From Bugula neritina (lineage: Eukaryota > Bryozoa > Gymnolaemata > Cheilostomatida > Bugulidae): 64,000 nucleotides of DNA. Positions within the stretch are counted from its first letter, which is position 1; every line of letters begins with the position of its first letter. The stretch is from positions 7,616,389 to 7,680,388 of the forward strand of contig OZ037772.1 in the NCBI GenBank assembly GCA_964035545.1, written 5' to 3'. This document shows positions 27,270 through 43,200 of the stretch, piece after piece. The notes below the pieces were generated by a model. It was not told the DNA's origin, ran no database searches, and was given only the letters and a program-made list of their open reading frames with translations. Both the position numbers and the translations under genes were made by a program.

Positions 27270-28194
27270 ATCAGTAAAAGACATTTTGTTGTTGTAGTTT
27301 GTTTTATTAAACTCAAATGTACTAAAAATTATCAGTAAAAATCAACCAAACAAGAGCGGATATGATGTATATATGGCTTAAGATATTGTATTTTTTGGTA
27401 GTATTATCCTGAAATATAATATGATAAAATTATAGTCGAAAACAAAACTATTTCTTTTAAAGTGGGAAATTTTCAACCTTAGAAAGCAAACTTTTGTACC
27501 AGAAAAATTTACAAACCTAAATTAGGTGTTGTTTCACTGTGCAAGGCTACAGCTTTAATGGACAGGTAAAAAGGGTTAAAACATTGTATTTATATTAGTC
27601 TCATTTTACATAGGAAATTTAAATATAATGTCTAACAAACGCACAAATTGAAAATTTTAAAATCTCTTGATTTTTTGCAGTCAAAGTAATTGTATTTGAG
27701 AAACGTTAACATACAATATAAAATTTTTATGCATAATGGAAAGTTTAAAGATTATTCTTCAAACATATTTTATTTTGCACATCAAAAATTGTAAATTATT
27801 GTAAGTACTAAAAAGTTTTTATCATCAACTATTAAATACCCTCAATTTGTTTAATATATTTTTGTGTCGATGACCTAGCAAAATTTTTTATAAAACTAGC
27901 TGCCGTTGATAACAAATACAATATAACAGAACAAGAAAATAAAGGATGTTTAATACTAAATACAATCGCAAATATTTCTCTATGTCTATAGCTTTACCTA
28001 ATACTGTATATTTAAAGTTAATAAAGCAACCAAAGTCTTGCTTTCCAATTCTATATTCTGTAACATCTACTGATGGTTTTTGCATGTACAAATTTGTTAT
28101 CTATTTAAAATAAGTTCAACATAAAGATAGCATTGAAAATGTATTGCAATAGTTAAATGATATGTTACAAACTCCTTAATATATAATAATTCTA
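27270..28194. other. Convergent 3' gap between NHLR-4 and NHLR-5
   Basis: About 925 bp of AT-rich sequence separating the two stop codons. No exon, RNA gene or complex repeat is seen. Polyadenylation-like motifs occur on both strands. Confidence 0.5.
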
Positions 28195-31729
<3,535 letters not shown>

Positions 31730-32324
31730 AGTTCATAGTTCATAGTTCGTAGCTATATGTATTTATTTACAGTTTTAATGTTTACGCTCTAGATATATAA
31801 ACTATAAGCATCTCTACACAATAGTATGTTAGGAATTCAAAGAATTAAAAACTTCTTTTCATAAGCCTAACAGTTTTTTCATGTAATGGTTATTTCTACA
31901 GTCACATAAACTACAATGTCAAGTAAAATGAATATACATTATAAAATTATAGTAGTACTCATAGGTTGCTTATTCCTTAATTTCTTTTTTGGAATGTGAA
32001 ATATTATCTTGCGCAAATTGCAATTCATTAAAATCACTCCGTTGAGTAATACCGATGCGATTGATGATAGGAATATTTAGTTTAGCAGTTAAAGCAGCCT
32101 ACTCAAAACAATAGCTTTATTAATGCTAATAGTAACAAGTTTACTCGAAAAAACTAACCATAGCATTATGTGTTATGTCAAAGCTTTTTTATAATTTTCA
32201 GAGAATATAGTAAGATATACTTGAACTTTGTCTAAACCTGAATCATAAGATTTATTTTCATATATTAGAAAATTGGTTTGTTTAACTGAATTTTATAGCA
32301 AAAAATAGTATCTAAAGTTTAGGC

Positions 32325-32859
32325 GCTAGCTAGAAAAACGAGTTTTAATCAAATGTTAACATATCTTTCTACTTGAATGTTGATTCTATCTATGGTTGGC
32401 GAAGTGAGCAGAACCTCTACGCGCCAAGCGTTCATCGGTATGGTGTGAATGCTGTGACAGTCCAGATTGCTGAGATTATCTAAAAGGCAGAGATCGTTTT
32501 TTAGACTGAGAAATATGAGGTGATGGTAAAGACTCGGTTGATTTATGCAATGACTGGGCTTTAGAGGAACGACCTCTTCTTGACGACAGCCTCTTGGACG
32601 TGCTGACTATATCGAGATGATTCCTTCAACAAACATAAATCAGCAATGCGAGAGTTCTTGAACTGTTGCAAAGTTTTTGCTGTTGGTGAAACATGAGCCA
32701 ACTGAGAATGCCTTCTTTGTGGTTGAAAAGATTTAGGAGTTGACTGTTTTTTTATGACGAGTGTAATTGGGAGTTTTGTTTTGAAAGAGGGCTTTCAAGC
32801 ATCTAGCTCTAGTATCTGAAGTTTTGTGAATAGATTGCAAAATTGCAAGCTCTTTCTGG

Positions 32860-32868
<9 letters not shown>
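32325..32868 (-). pseudogene. Dead fragment of the NHLR-7 terminal tail exon
   Basis: Aligns to 37240-37812, the 3' part of the last exon of NHLR-7, including the flank after its stop. Frame is lost through indels: the minus strand starts FQKELAILQSIHKTSDTRA like the original, then shifts, and a segment is deleted near 32610. It is cut off at its upstream end by a TA array, exactly where the duplication unit ends. Confidence 0.85.
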
Positions 32869-32935
<67 letters not shown>

Positions 32936-33067
32936 AATGCTACTCTGAAGATGGGTACAGTGGTACCTGAAATATCAGTATAATTACTTTACCTAATAAA
33001 GTAATAAATCAACAATGTTTCTCGTATACTTATTTATAATCAAATTGCTAGCTCGTAAAGATATATT

Positions 33068-33152
<85 letters not shown>

Positions 33153-33154
33153 GT

Positions 33155-33238
<84 letters not shown>

Positions 33239-33258
33239 GTATATGTATATAAATGAGT
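32862..33258. repeat. Duplication junction with two (TA)n arrays
   Basis: TA arrays at 32862-32928 and 33070-33258 flank about 140 bp of single-copy sequence. This block separates the left and right duplication units and contains no exon equivalent to the last exon of NHLR-5. Confidence 0.85.
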
Positions 33259-33343
33259 AATTGCAGTCATTAAAAGCATTTTATCCTCTAAAGAAACTAC
33301 AAAAATCTGTACCTTATCATTCAAGGTGTCACGGCTCCCTTCT

Positions 33344-35867
33344 CTACTCTACTTCTGTCAATTTCTTATAGGCACCCAGTATACATTTGTAATATGCTGA
33401 ATAATTCATATGAACATAGCAGATAGTAAAGTGTAATTAGCAATGGACATAATACAAATGATGACATTTTATTCAAACACAAGTTGGTTGAAAATGGTTT
33501 TGTTTTCTAATCTACAAAAACAAAAACCTTCTAGTTTAGTTGAAAGAAGATATGTATATATGTATGTACAAGGTATGAGTATGACAAACAAAGTACATAC
33601 AAGTATATCTTGACTACATGCTGAGATAAAAAATTGGTGAATCTAATTTCACCAGTATAGAAACATTATTTTACTAGAAGAAAAATAATTTTTAAATGTA
33701 ATTCTTAATGTATTGCTTGTTTTTTTGTTTAGAAGAGATATTTATTTCTATTAATCAGTTATTTTACTTTAGATATTCAAAAGTTATGTCTAAATAAACA
33801 ATAAAGTAGATTTATGCAGTTAGTAACTACAATAAAAAATTGAAACTTCTTCAGAATTCTTACCTTGATGAGTATTGAGTCTTGTTACAGAAGCGATTGT
33901 AATACATATCAGAATCATAGCAATCATGTTTGCCAAAAGAAAAAGATATAATAAGTCTCCAACATTTGTTTCGGATTTGACAGGAGTCTTTGTTTCAGTA
34001 GAGGTCATATTATTGACTTCAGCCATTGTTACTGTAGAGGTTTTAGTTGTCGTTGGTAATGGTGTTGTGGTAGTAGTTGCAGTTGTTGTAGTAGTTGTAG
34101 TTGTTGTTGTAGTAGTAGTTATATTAGATGTAGTTGTTGTTGTGGGAGTAGTGGTAGTTGTTGTAGTTGTAGTTTTAGGAGAGACTGCAATTAAATAAAA
34201 TGTAATATTATTGCAATTCATCTACTTTGAAAAAATGCAAATAACCTAAAAAGCACACTTCTACAATTCTGAGAGAATTCAAACCTAATTTTGAAGTAAA
34301 TTTAACATATAACACCAGCATTGTGACAACATTGTTTAAATTATTATGTGATATGTCAATTGGAACCTGAAAAAGCAGTTAAATTAAAAAAAAGCTTTTA
34401 ATCATGAGCAACTAGTAATAGACTTGACCAACTACTTACATCTAGTTGGCTGCAAATAGATTGTGAAAATTTTAAAATTTGTTTGTAAAGCTATTTTGTT
34501 ATACTCCGTGGTTTGATCCTTCAATGTTGCATTTAGTGATTACATAGGAAATATTGCAGACGAATGAGTTGGAAACAACACCAACTAGATAATTTTGCTT
34601 TACTCACGGTCGTAGAACAGTTGATAATATCGTCGCTTTCCAAGCACCCACACATAAAAGTACTTGGACTTGTCCAAAAGGTATATAGGCTTTTGTATGT
34701 GACAACGATCAACATTACCATTAACAATCACTGGCTTGGATGTCTGGGGAACGCAGATTGTGCTAACGAGAGATGAATAGAGATCCACTACCCTTATTAC
34801 ATTATTTCCCGTGTCAACTACCATGAATAAATCATTACTTAAAAACATCATATACCCGAGCTCTCTTGTTTTAGCTTCTGCAATTGGCCCGTCATGGTGT
34901 CCATTTTTAGATTCTAAAATTAGTGTTTCACCATTTTCATTTATTCGTGACACGCCTGTTGAATGAGTCATGTATACAGATTTTTTGTGTGGATCCAGAG
35001 CGATGTAACTGGCAAATCTGTTGGCTATGAAAATTGTCTCCACCACCCACTCGCTGTGCCATTTACGTATTCGTCGCACACTTGGTTTTTTATTTTCGAA
35101 AAAAAGCACGTCGTCTCGTGCGTAGTATAGCAATCCTATTGGCTCTCCAATTCCGGCAACGCTAAAATTTCCGTCTTTGACAAAAGACTTTGTGCATTTG
35201 CCGACAAGCTCTGCAGATTGGAGGCTTTTCCGATTTACGTGACGGATGCAACTATTAGTGTGATCTGCTATCCACACCACATTTTTATCTTCAGGAAATA
35301 GAAGTACTCCGGTAATGACACCGTATCTAGAATACAAGCCTTTAGCTTCTTTATATCCACTATACCTAATAGTCCCAGCAATTGACGAGTAAAATTGAGC
35401 TCTTTCAACAGTTAGTAATGCATATCCAAACACAACTAGAAAATTCTTTTTGTAATAATTATCAAAATTCATATATCGTAAAACTGAATCTCTGTGCTCA
35501 TTGATTGTACGCATAGGTAGGGTGTTCAGCACTAAACGTTTGAATCTCCAACTGAAAAGAAAAAATTAAAATATTTCAACGAGCAACACATATGCTAGCT
35601 ATACTAAACAAGACTTTTGAAAAGTTTCTTTAGCTATGGAAAAATATTTGGCATTGGAAATTATAAAACTACCAAATTACTTAGAGTGAAGACTTGTGGA
35701 ACAAAAATTGTGTTGTTGCAAATTTGCCTGTTCTCAGGTTATACTGTATATCATTATAAGTCTGTTGGTATGATGCATAAAGTTGTTCTACATAAAATAA
35801 ATTCCACAGTTTTGCTTTAATACTTATAAGGTACATCATGAAGTAAATGATCATTTTTGACTTTTAA

Positions 35868-35925
<58 letters not shown>

Positions 35926-36351
35926 ATACGCATACCGTTGTACTAGGTCAGTGGGGATTCTTTCAGCTAACAAAGTGGTAATATGCACAATCTACAATAA
36001 AAATTAAAAGATAAACCCTTCGAAAGAATTTGAGCTATAATATGCATATTTTGCTTTTTGAAATATAATATAATTTTTAATTTCTAGTCATAAAAAACCG
36101 TCTCTAAACACATTGTTTATAAAATATAAGCATTAACATTTGTAACTCGCACCTAAATCTACAGTGGTGTGACCTGATACAAAATGTAATACCCAGTTGA
36201 GGATATAATTCATGAAGAGAGTGCAGCAATATAAAATTATAGTTTTTCACAGCGACTTTAATTGTTGTACTTAACTTAAATAATTTGTAAATTGAGAGAA
36301 TGTGTAATTGCTATAGTTACTCACCAATATGAGTTCAATCGGGAAATTCAT
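33344..36351 (-). CDS. NHLR-6: duplicate of NHLR-5 with truncated cytoplasmic tail
   Basis: Exons: 36351-36325 (MNFPIELIL), 35991-35936 (56 bp, one codon shorter than NHLR-5), 35551-34608 (944 bp), 34184-33864 (stalk and helix, five codons longer than NHLR-5) and 33396-33344. The propeller keeps [20 protein letters not shown] and STICVPQ. The stalk is Thr-rich. The tail begins [13 protein letters not shown] as in NHLR-5. A one-base loss shortly after shifts the frame, and TAG is reached at 33346-33344, leaving about 17 tail residues (total 466). The homologous last exon is absent. Membrane anchoring and the YKKL motif are kept, so the product could still be made and displayed. It may be a functional short-tailed form or an early pseudogene. 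Confidence 0.85.
35870..35922. repeat. (TA)n in intron 2 of NHLR-6
   Basis: Short TA array next to the exon 2 donor, equivalent in position to the much longer one in NHLR-5. Confidence 0.95.
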
Positions 36352-37274
36352 AGTTCATAGTTCATGTATTTGTCTACAGTTTTTACGTTTCAAGCTCTAG
36401 ATACATATGCTAAATGTGTCTACACAGTAGTATGTTAGGAATTCAAAAAATTGATACTTTTTTTCACAAGCTTGGCAGTTTTTTTAGTAATGGTTGTTTT
36501 TTTTCTAGTCACATAAACTACAATGTAAAATAAATTGACTATATAGCATAGCTTCAGTACCCATAGCCTTGTTATTTGTTATTTCTTTTTCAGAATGTTT
36601 AATTTTATTTTGTCTGGCAAAATTTGCAATGATTTTAAATCACTCAGGTAAATAAATTATAGGAATATTTAGTTTAGCAGTTGAGATAGCCCACTAAAAG
36701 TAATAGCTTCGTTGCTGATAGAAACAAATTTACTTAAAGAATCCCTGACACATTTCACTGCAACACTGAAACATTCTTGTATATGTTAGTTTTCATTTGC
36801 ATACTGTACTAGGTTATATGTCTAAACAATATTTTTTGTAATGTAATGTGATGTGTGTACTGGAATAATTTGGAATTTCTGATGACCTGGAAATTAAATT
36901 TTTGGTCGGCTTTAACTTGGGCTTAACAATTTAAACTTTGAGCTTTCAAACCATATTAGTGATTATGCTGTGCAGTGAAGCAGATAACAATGGCATGCAA
37001 TGAAAGTTAGCTATAATTAGTGTCTGGGATTTTTCAAAAAATCAATTATAATGATGTGTTTTTGGCAAAATATTATATTCTTATAACTTTTAAATGATTA
37101 TATGATTAAATGATTTAAATGATTATAACATATTTGAAGTATATGTTTAAACTTCAATGGTATCATGTATTTGCATGTATTAAAAAATGATTTCCTTCAA
37201 CCAAATTTTATAGATTAAAACTAGTATATAGTTCGTATAAGCGCTAACTGGAGACAATGAGTTTCAAGCAAATG
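36352..37274. other. Spacer between NHLR-7 stop and NHLR-6 start
   Basis: About 920 bp, AT-rich, containing the presumed promoter of NHLR-6 and 3' end of NHLR-7. It is duplicated at 31730-32324 with gaps. No further gene is seen. Confidence 0.5.
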
Positions 37275-40200
37275 TTAGTATCTCTTTCTGTTTGAGTGTT
37301 GATTTGATCTATGGTTGGCGGAGTGAGCAGAACCTCTACGTGACGAGCGTTCATCAGAATAGTGGGAATGCTGTGACAGTCGTGACTGCTGAGACTGTCT
37401 AGAAGGCATAGATTGTTTCCGAGACTGAGAAATATGAGGCGATGGTAAAGACTCAGTTGATCTATGCAATGACTGGGCTTTAGAGGAACGACCTCCTTTT
37501 GAAGAGAGATTTTCTGGGGCTTGCTTCCTGACAGCATATTGAACAGGCTGACTATGTCGAGATGATTCCCTCAACAAACCTACTTCAACGTTGCGAGAGT
37601 TCTTGAATTGCTGCGAAGTCCTAACTGTTGGTGAAACGTGAGCCGGCTGAGAATTTCTTCTTTGTGGTTGAAAAGATTTAGGAGTTGGCTGTTTCTTTGA
37701 TGATGAGTGTAATTTGGAGTTTGGTTTTGAAAGAGGGTTTTCAAAAGACTGAGAAGCTCTAGCATCTGAAGTTTTGTGAGTAGATTGCATAAGTGCAAGC
37801 TCTTTCTGGAACTTGGCAATTTCAGCTGATGAAAAACGTGGAGCAGACGTGTTTTCGGAAGGTGACTTGGAAGATTTGCGCTGCTGCGGTTGGTAGTGTG
37901 AGTTTGATGTCTTTCTGTTAACTGCTTCTTGATGCTGAGATATTTGAGGAACTCTTTTTTCAGACTTACTTGAAGCTTTGAATTGTCCTGGTGACAAGAA
38001 AGAGTGCTAAAAGTAAACCATAATTTGGTCAGACAACTTCAAATAACCCCTGTCCAATGAAAAATCTCAATGTTTCAGAATCAGCAGAGAAATTGTTCCA
38101 CAAGTTGAAAAAATGTTTAATGAATAATTTTCTAAATTTCAGTAATTACAGTTTCATTATAGAAACTGAGCAGTCTAAAACTGCTGCCAAAGAACAAAAT
38201 GTTCAGCAAATATAGAGGTGCGCTTGTGAATCTGTATTTCTGAGCCAAAACTTGTAAGCTATTGCCTGGATAGCTTAGGAGCAAATTTTATTAAAAACTG
38301 GTAGAAACCTTTTTTGGCGCAAACTATTTACTAAACCAAAGTTGTAAAATATATGTATTATTAAATAAACACTAGATGAAAAAACACTTTTTATTTAATT
38401 TTAAGCTCTAATTTTAATGTAGTTGTAAATGAGGAAGTATATTATATTCTATAAACCTCTAATTTTACATTGACTTTGTTTTGTAACCGAGAACTTGAAT
38501 TTGGGCTGTCTCTGGAACTTGACCTTCTCCTTGTCTACAAAAAAAATTAAGTTTTACAATTCAATTAAAAATATATTGCTATTAAAATACAAATAAGCTC
38601 CTAGTTAGGTCTTATTTATTCATTCAATGCACACAAACACATGTGCATGCACACAGTGAACACACAGACCTGCGCATAAACATTCACACACGAACAAACA
38701 CACACACACACACGCACACACGCACAAACTATACACATGCACACACACACACACGCACACGCACACGCACACGCACACGCACACGCACACGCACACGCAC
38801 ACGCACACAAACTATACACAAACTAAACATAAACTATACACAAACTATACACATACACATGCATGCAGTGTACACAGGGCTTATCTGTGTGTGTGTGTGT
38901 GCGTGCGTGTGTGTGTGTGTGTGCTTGCGTGTGTGTGTGTGCGTGTGTGCGTGTGTGCGTGTGTGCGTATGTGCGTGTGTGCGTGTGTGCGTGTGTGCGT
39001 GTGTGTGTGTGTGTGCATGCATGTGTGTGTGCTTGTGTGTGACTAAACCGTTGACAGCTTAAAAAAGATTAGCAGCAAACCTTAATTTTCTTTTTTGACC
39101 ATCTCTCATTTGAATTTGCGCTCTGTAAAACATTCAAAAGTTCTCATTATATTATTTGACAAACATTTGACTGGATCAGAGTGTTTTCAGGCTTTCACTG
39201 TAGCAAAGTTGGGAGATGTAGTACTAAAAATTTCAATTAAATCAACACAATGAAAATTTTAAAGCAATATATTTTAATTAGGAAGCAGCAATGGTCTAGG
39301 GGTTAGAGCGTTTGTCTAGTAGACACACAGTCATGGGTTTGAAACCTAACAAAAACCATTATAGTAACATTAGAAAAAACATTCAGTAGTAATTTCTAAT
39401 AGATCCTTAGCCTAATATAACAACAACCCCTTTCATCATGGGCTCCTACAGAGATAGTGACAATAAACTAGTACGGTGAGATAATTTACAACTTCATAAT
39501 TTCATAATAATTTACAACTTCTGAATTTCCGATACTAATAGCAGAGATGTCAACACCATTATATATCTTTGTAATTGCTGTTGGGTAAATATCAGTAACA
39601 TTTTGTAAAGCTTTTCATGCATTCATTCATTTTCATTATCTATATCTGTGAAGTCAGACAAGCCTGGAATTCACCATTAGGAAAAAAAAGTTGATGATAG
39701 TAGCATTGAAATGCTTGAACTGTATCCTTGTTGATGCAAAAAAAGCAGATTTTGATTTCATTCTTCTTCTGACCTCATGTTCAGTTTTGATAAAATATCA
39801 GTTTGCTGACGTAGAGATTGGTAAACTATAGCAATTAAACCAACTAAACTACTTTCTGTATTATTTATATTTTGCTCAGTGCATTAACTTTTGAAGAAAA
39901 TGTTCTATCATAAACTATGGTTCATTATCATGAGTTGATTACTTATATTAGCTATGAGTCTTAGTCAAACATAGTATAATGTACCTGTAGATCTCTTTGC
40001 AATTGTTGCAAGGCATGGTGTACTGAGGCAGAGTTTCTTCGGTCTTCCTCAAATTTATTCTTTCTCTATAAATGGGTTATTTTACTTAATTTAATACGTA
40101 CATGAAATCTTCATTTTTTGCTGTTTTTCACAGTTTTTCTGCTATTGTTTATGGGTTTTTACCCAAAACTAATAACATATCATTAAATACAACTAAACAA

Positions 40201-43200
40201 TCAAGGTTAATTTTAATTTTGCCCATTTACCCTATTTTCTTCTAATAACTTGACTAATTTGGTCACAATTTTAAATCCAATTAATTTAATAAATTATTGA
40301 CAACTTTTTTATTGAATATGCAATAAAATGTAATTATGTATAATGGTACAATTGTTCAATTGTAGCCTCTACAGTGTAATATGGGTAGCATGATGGCTTG
40401 CAAGTTAAATGAACATGGCCAAAGTTTGCTTTTACAAACAAATATTAACTTGCATGTGGATAGTTAAAACCCAGTTTTTAGTTCGAAATAGTTTTAAACA
40501 AAGTAACCTAAGTTTGCCAATTAAAAAGTTATTTACCCCAGCATCTGCGTTTCTTTTTGGGTGATGCTTTGCCTCCCTGCTGGGATTGGACCTTGGTTCA
40601 TAGTCATGGCTCAGAAGCTGGAACAAAATGTTTTCAGTTAGTTAGAGTACTCATATGAGCAGTAACCTCTATGAATATTTTACACTCACACAAAAATGTT
40701 GGAATAAATTTCTTCTAAATTCTTCAAAACAGACACCTTGCAAATACCGTAGTTATAACTATTAAACTCTACTGGAGTTGGTAAAGCGTTCTTGAAACAT
40801 ATTGCAATGATTTTAGCTGTTTCAAAAAAGAAAAATTATAATTTCACTTTTTAACTGGTATAACCAGATTTTGAACAATTCAAAAAGAAATAAAATTTGC
40901 TCACATATATCTTACGATAAGTTGGAATCGCAGGGCAAACACATGCATGCTTATTGGATTTGTAGTTTTTGACCATATAGCATATGTTGCAAAGAAAATT
41001 AATTGAAATAAATGAACTTATTTGAGAACAAACTGTTTTGTTCTGTCAATTTTAGCATACCTCATACTTTGTGTCATCATAATCGCCAGTGTGTTTGGTA
41101 TAGTTGTCATATTTAGTATAGCCGTCATCATAGTATGAGTAATAGTAAGATGTGTCCTTGTGTTTTGAGATCATCTCCTCCGCCTTCGAACGAAGTTTTT
41201 TTTCTGAAAACGTAAGGAACAGTATTTACTTTGCTGCTCTCAAGCATAAATAGTAAAAGTGGCCAAATAAGATTTTTCAATTTACAACAAATTTGAATCA
41301 TTTAATTTTTGGAATATGTTCACAATGTGCTTTTTCAAGCAGTTTTTTATAATTAGCGTAACAAATAATGATAAAAAGCCATGTTTTAACATTTTTTTAT
41401 GAACTATTGGTAATTATTTCAACACTTATGCAATATTTGGCTTTACAAACCATTGAAAAAAGGTTTCATTTCTTTATAAGCCATACTGCCTTATACCGTA
41501 AAAGTTTACTAAATTTAGTAAAATTGTGCATTTTATAAGAGCACTTGAAGAGTTTAAAATTAAACTGAAGTAGTTGGAAAAAAAAACCAAAGCAGAACAC
41601 TCACTTCTGTACCTCTCGATGAAGAGAATAAGCAACACGGCAGCTACTGATATTCCAATACCAATGCCCATTCCAGCAAAAATATATACGGTCTTTGATA
41701 GTCCTTGTGATGGAGGGGAACTTGTCCGCCCTGCCTGACGAGCTACTCTTTTCAAAACTTTGGTTTCAGCTTTTATACCGTCTTCACCTTCAACAAAATA
41801 TAAATGAGGTTGTTAGTGCCATTTTCTTCCATCACATCTGGTGATTGTATTTTGTTATTTTTCTCTTACAGGTTGTGAAACTGTGTTAAACTAAATTGAA
41901 ATCAGATGTTTTTGCTATGCTTAATGCACAATTTGTGTTGTTTTACTTGTAGTTTTATTGATGGGTGTTTGTGAGGGATGTTTGGTTGTCATCAAAGCTT
42001 CTTCGAGTGCTCTAGTAACTTTTAGTGTAGATTTAGTGTAGGCTGTTTTAACTACAAAAGGATATAAATAATAGTTTACTTACATATTCAAGCTATGTAA
42101 TTTAATAAAGTAACTATAATCAGGCATATTTTCAGTATTTGCTGGTGAATTATTTATTTATTCTATAAGGGAAAACAAAGTATTGCTATTTGTGTGTTTG
42201 TTTTTTTACAATAGTCAATAAACTTATTATAGAATATTTTATTATGGACAAAACTAAGTGAATTATCTGCTGCTGTTGATATTGCAATGAAAAAAAATTT
42301 GTTTTGAAATTCTAATAAGAATATAATCTGTTGGATATGAAACCATTTCTCAGACCATTAGAGAGAATAAAGACAGATAAAGATAAATAACAATTGAAAT
42401 ATAAAATTGTGTCTAAGTTCATACATACATGTATGTAGCAGAGTTGTTGATATATATAATTACAATGTAAGTGTCTTGAAGCTTTGATTTATGAATTTTG
42501 AATTATTTATAAAATGTTGTACACTTTCAGGAATAGGAGGAAGCACCTGTGCTTTAGGAATAATAGATCATAAAAATATAATATTAGTAAACACAATGTT
42601 ATGTATTGAAATGGCGCACATGTCATTGGTGTTATTCAAGAATGCATTCCACCCTAATTTTTTCTTCTTCTGCAATAGTAAAGTGTCTATAGAAATCGCT
42701 AAATTTTTTTTTTGAAGCAGTGGTTCCCATCGTACACTAATTTCATGTGTAAAGTATACATTTTATAACTGTTGTGGATAAAAAGTGATCAGGTACATGT
42801 ATAATAGGACCTTCTAATTCCTATATACGTATAACTAATTAGTAGACATTAAGCTCACCTCTATACTTTAGTTCATAAGAGTATTGGTTTCCAATAATAT
42901 ATAATGCTTTCTCTTCTTCATTACTCACAATGTGCCTAGGATGATCAAGCTGACAGACATGAATGTCTCCATTTACAGAGTCATAAGGATGAGTTGATTG
43001 TGTCTGACATATTGAAGAGACTTGAGAATTATCAAAATCAACTAGTCTGAGAACGTGGTTAAAGTTGTCAACCACAACCAGTAACTTCTCGTTTAAAAAG
43101 AGCATATCTGTAGGGTTTCGCATTTTTGCTGACAAAAGTGGGCCGTCCATATACCCAGCTGTTTCTTCTCCAACAACAACTTCTTCTTGGACATTGACTT

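Larger units (their letters stand above)
33259..37812. repeat. Segmental duplication, right unit (NHLR-6 plus 3' part of NHLR-7 last exon)
   Basis: Partner of 28480-32868. It starts inside the intron after exon 5 of NHLR-6 and stops inside the terminal exon of NHLR-7. Confidence 0.85.

Noticed and set aside
32394-32868. Candidate last exon of NHLR-6
   Set aside because: It aligns to the NHLR-7 last exon, contains frameshifts, and lies beyond the stop in NHLR-6 exon 5. It is better explained as a duplication relic.
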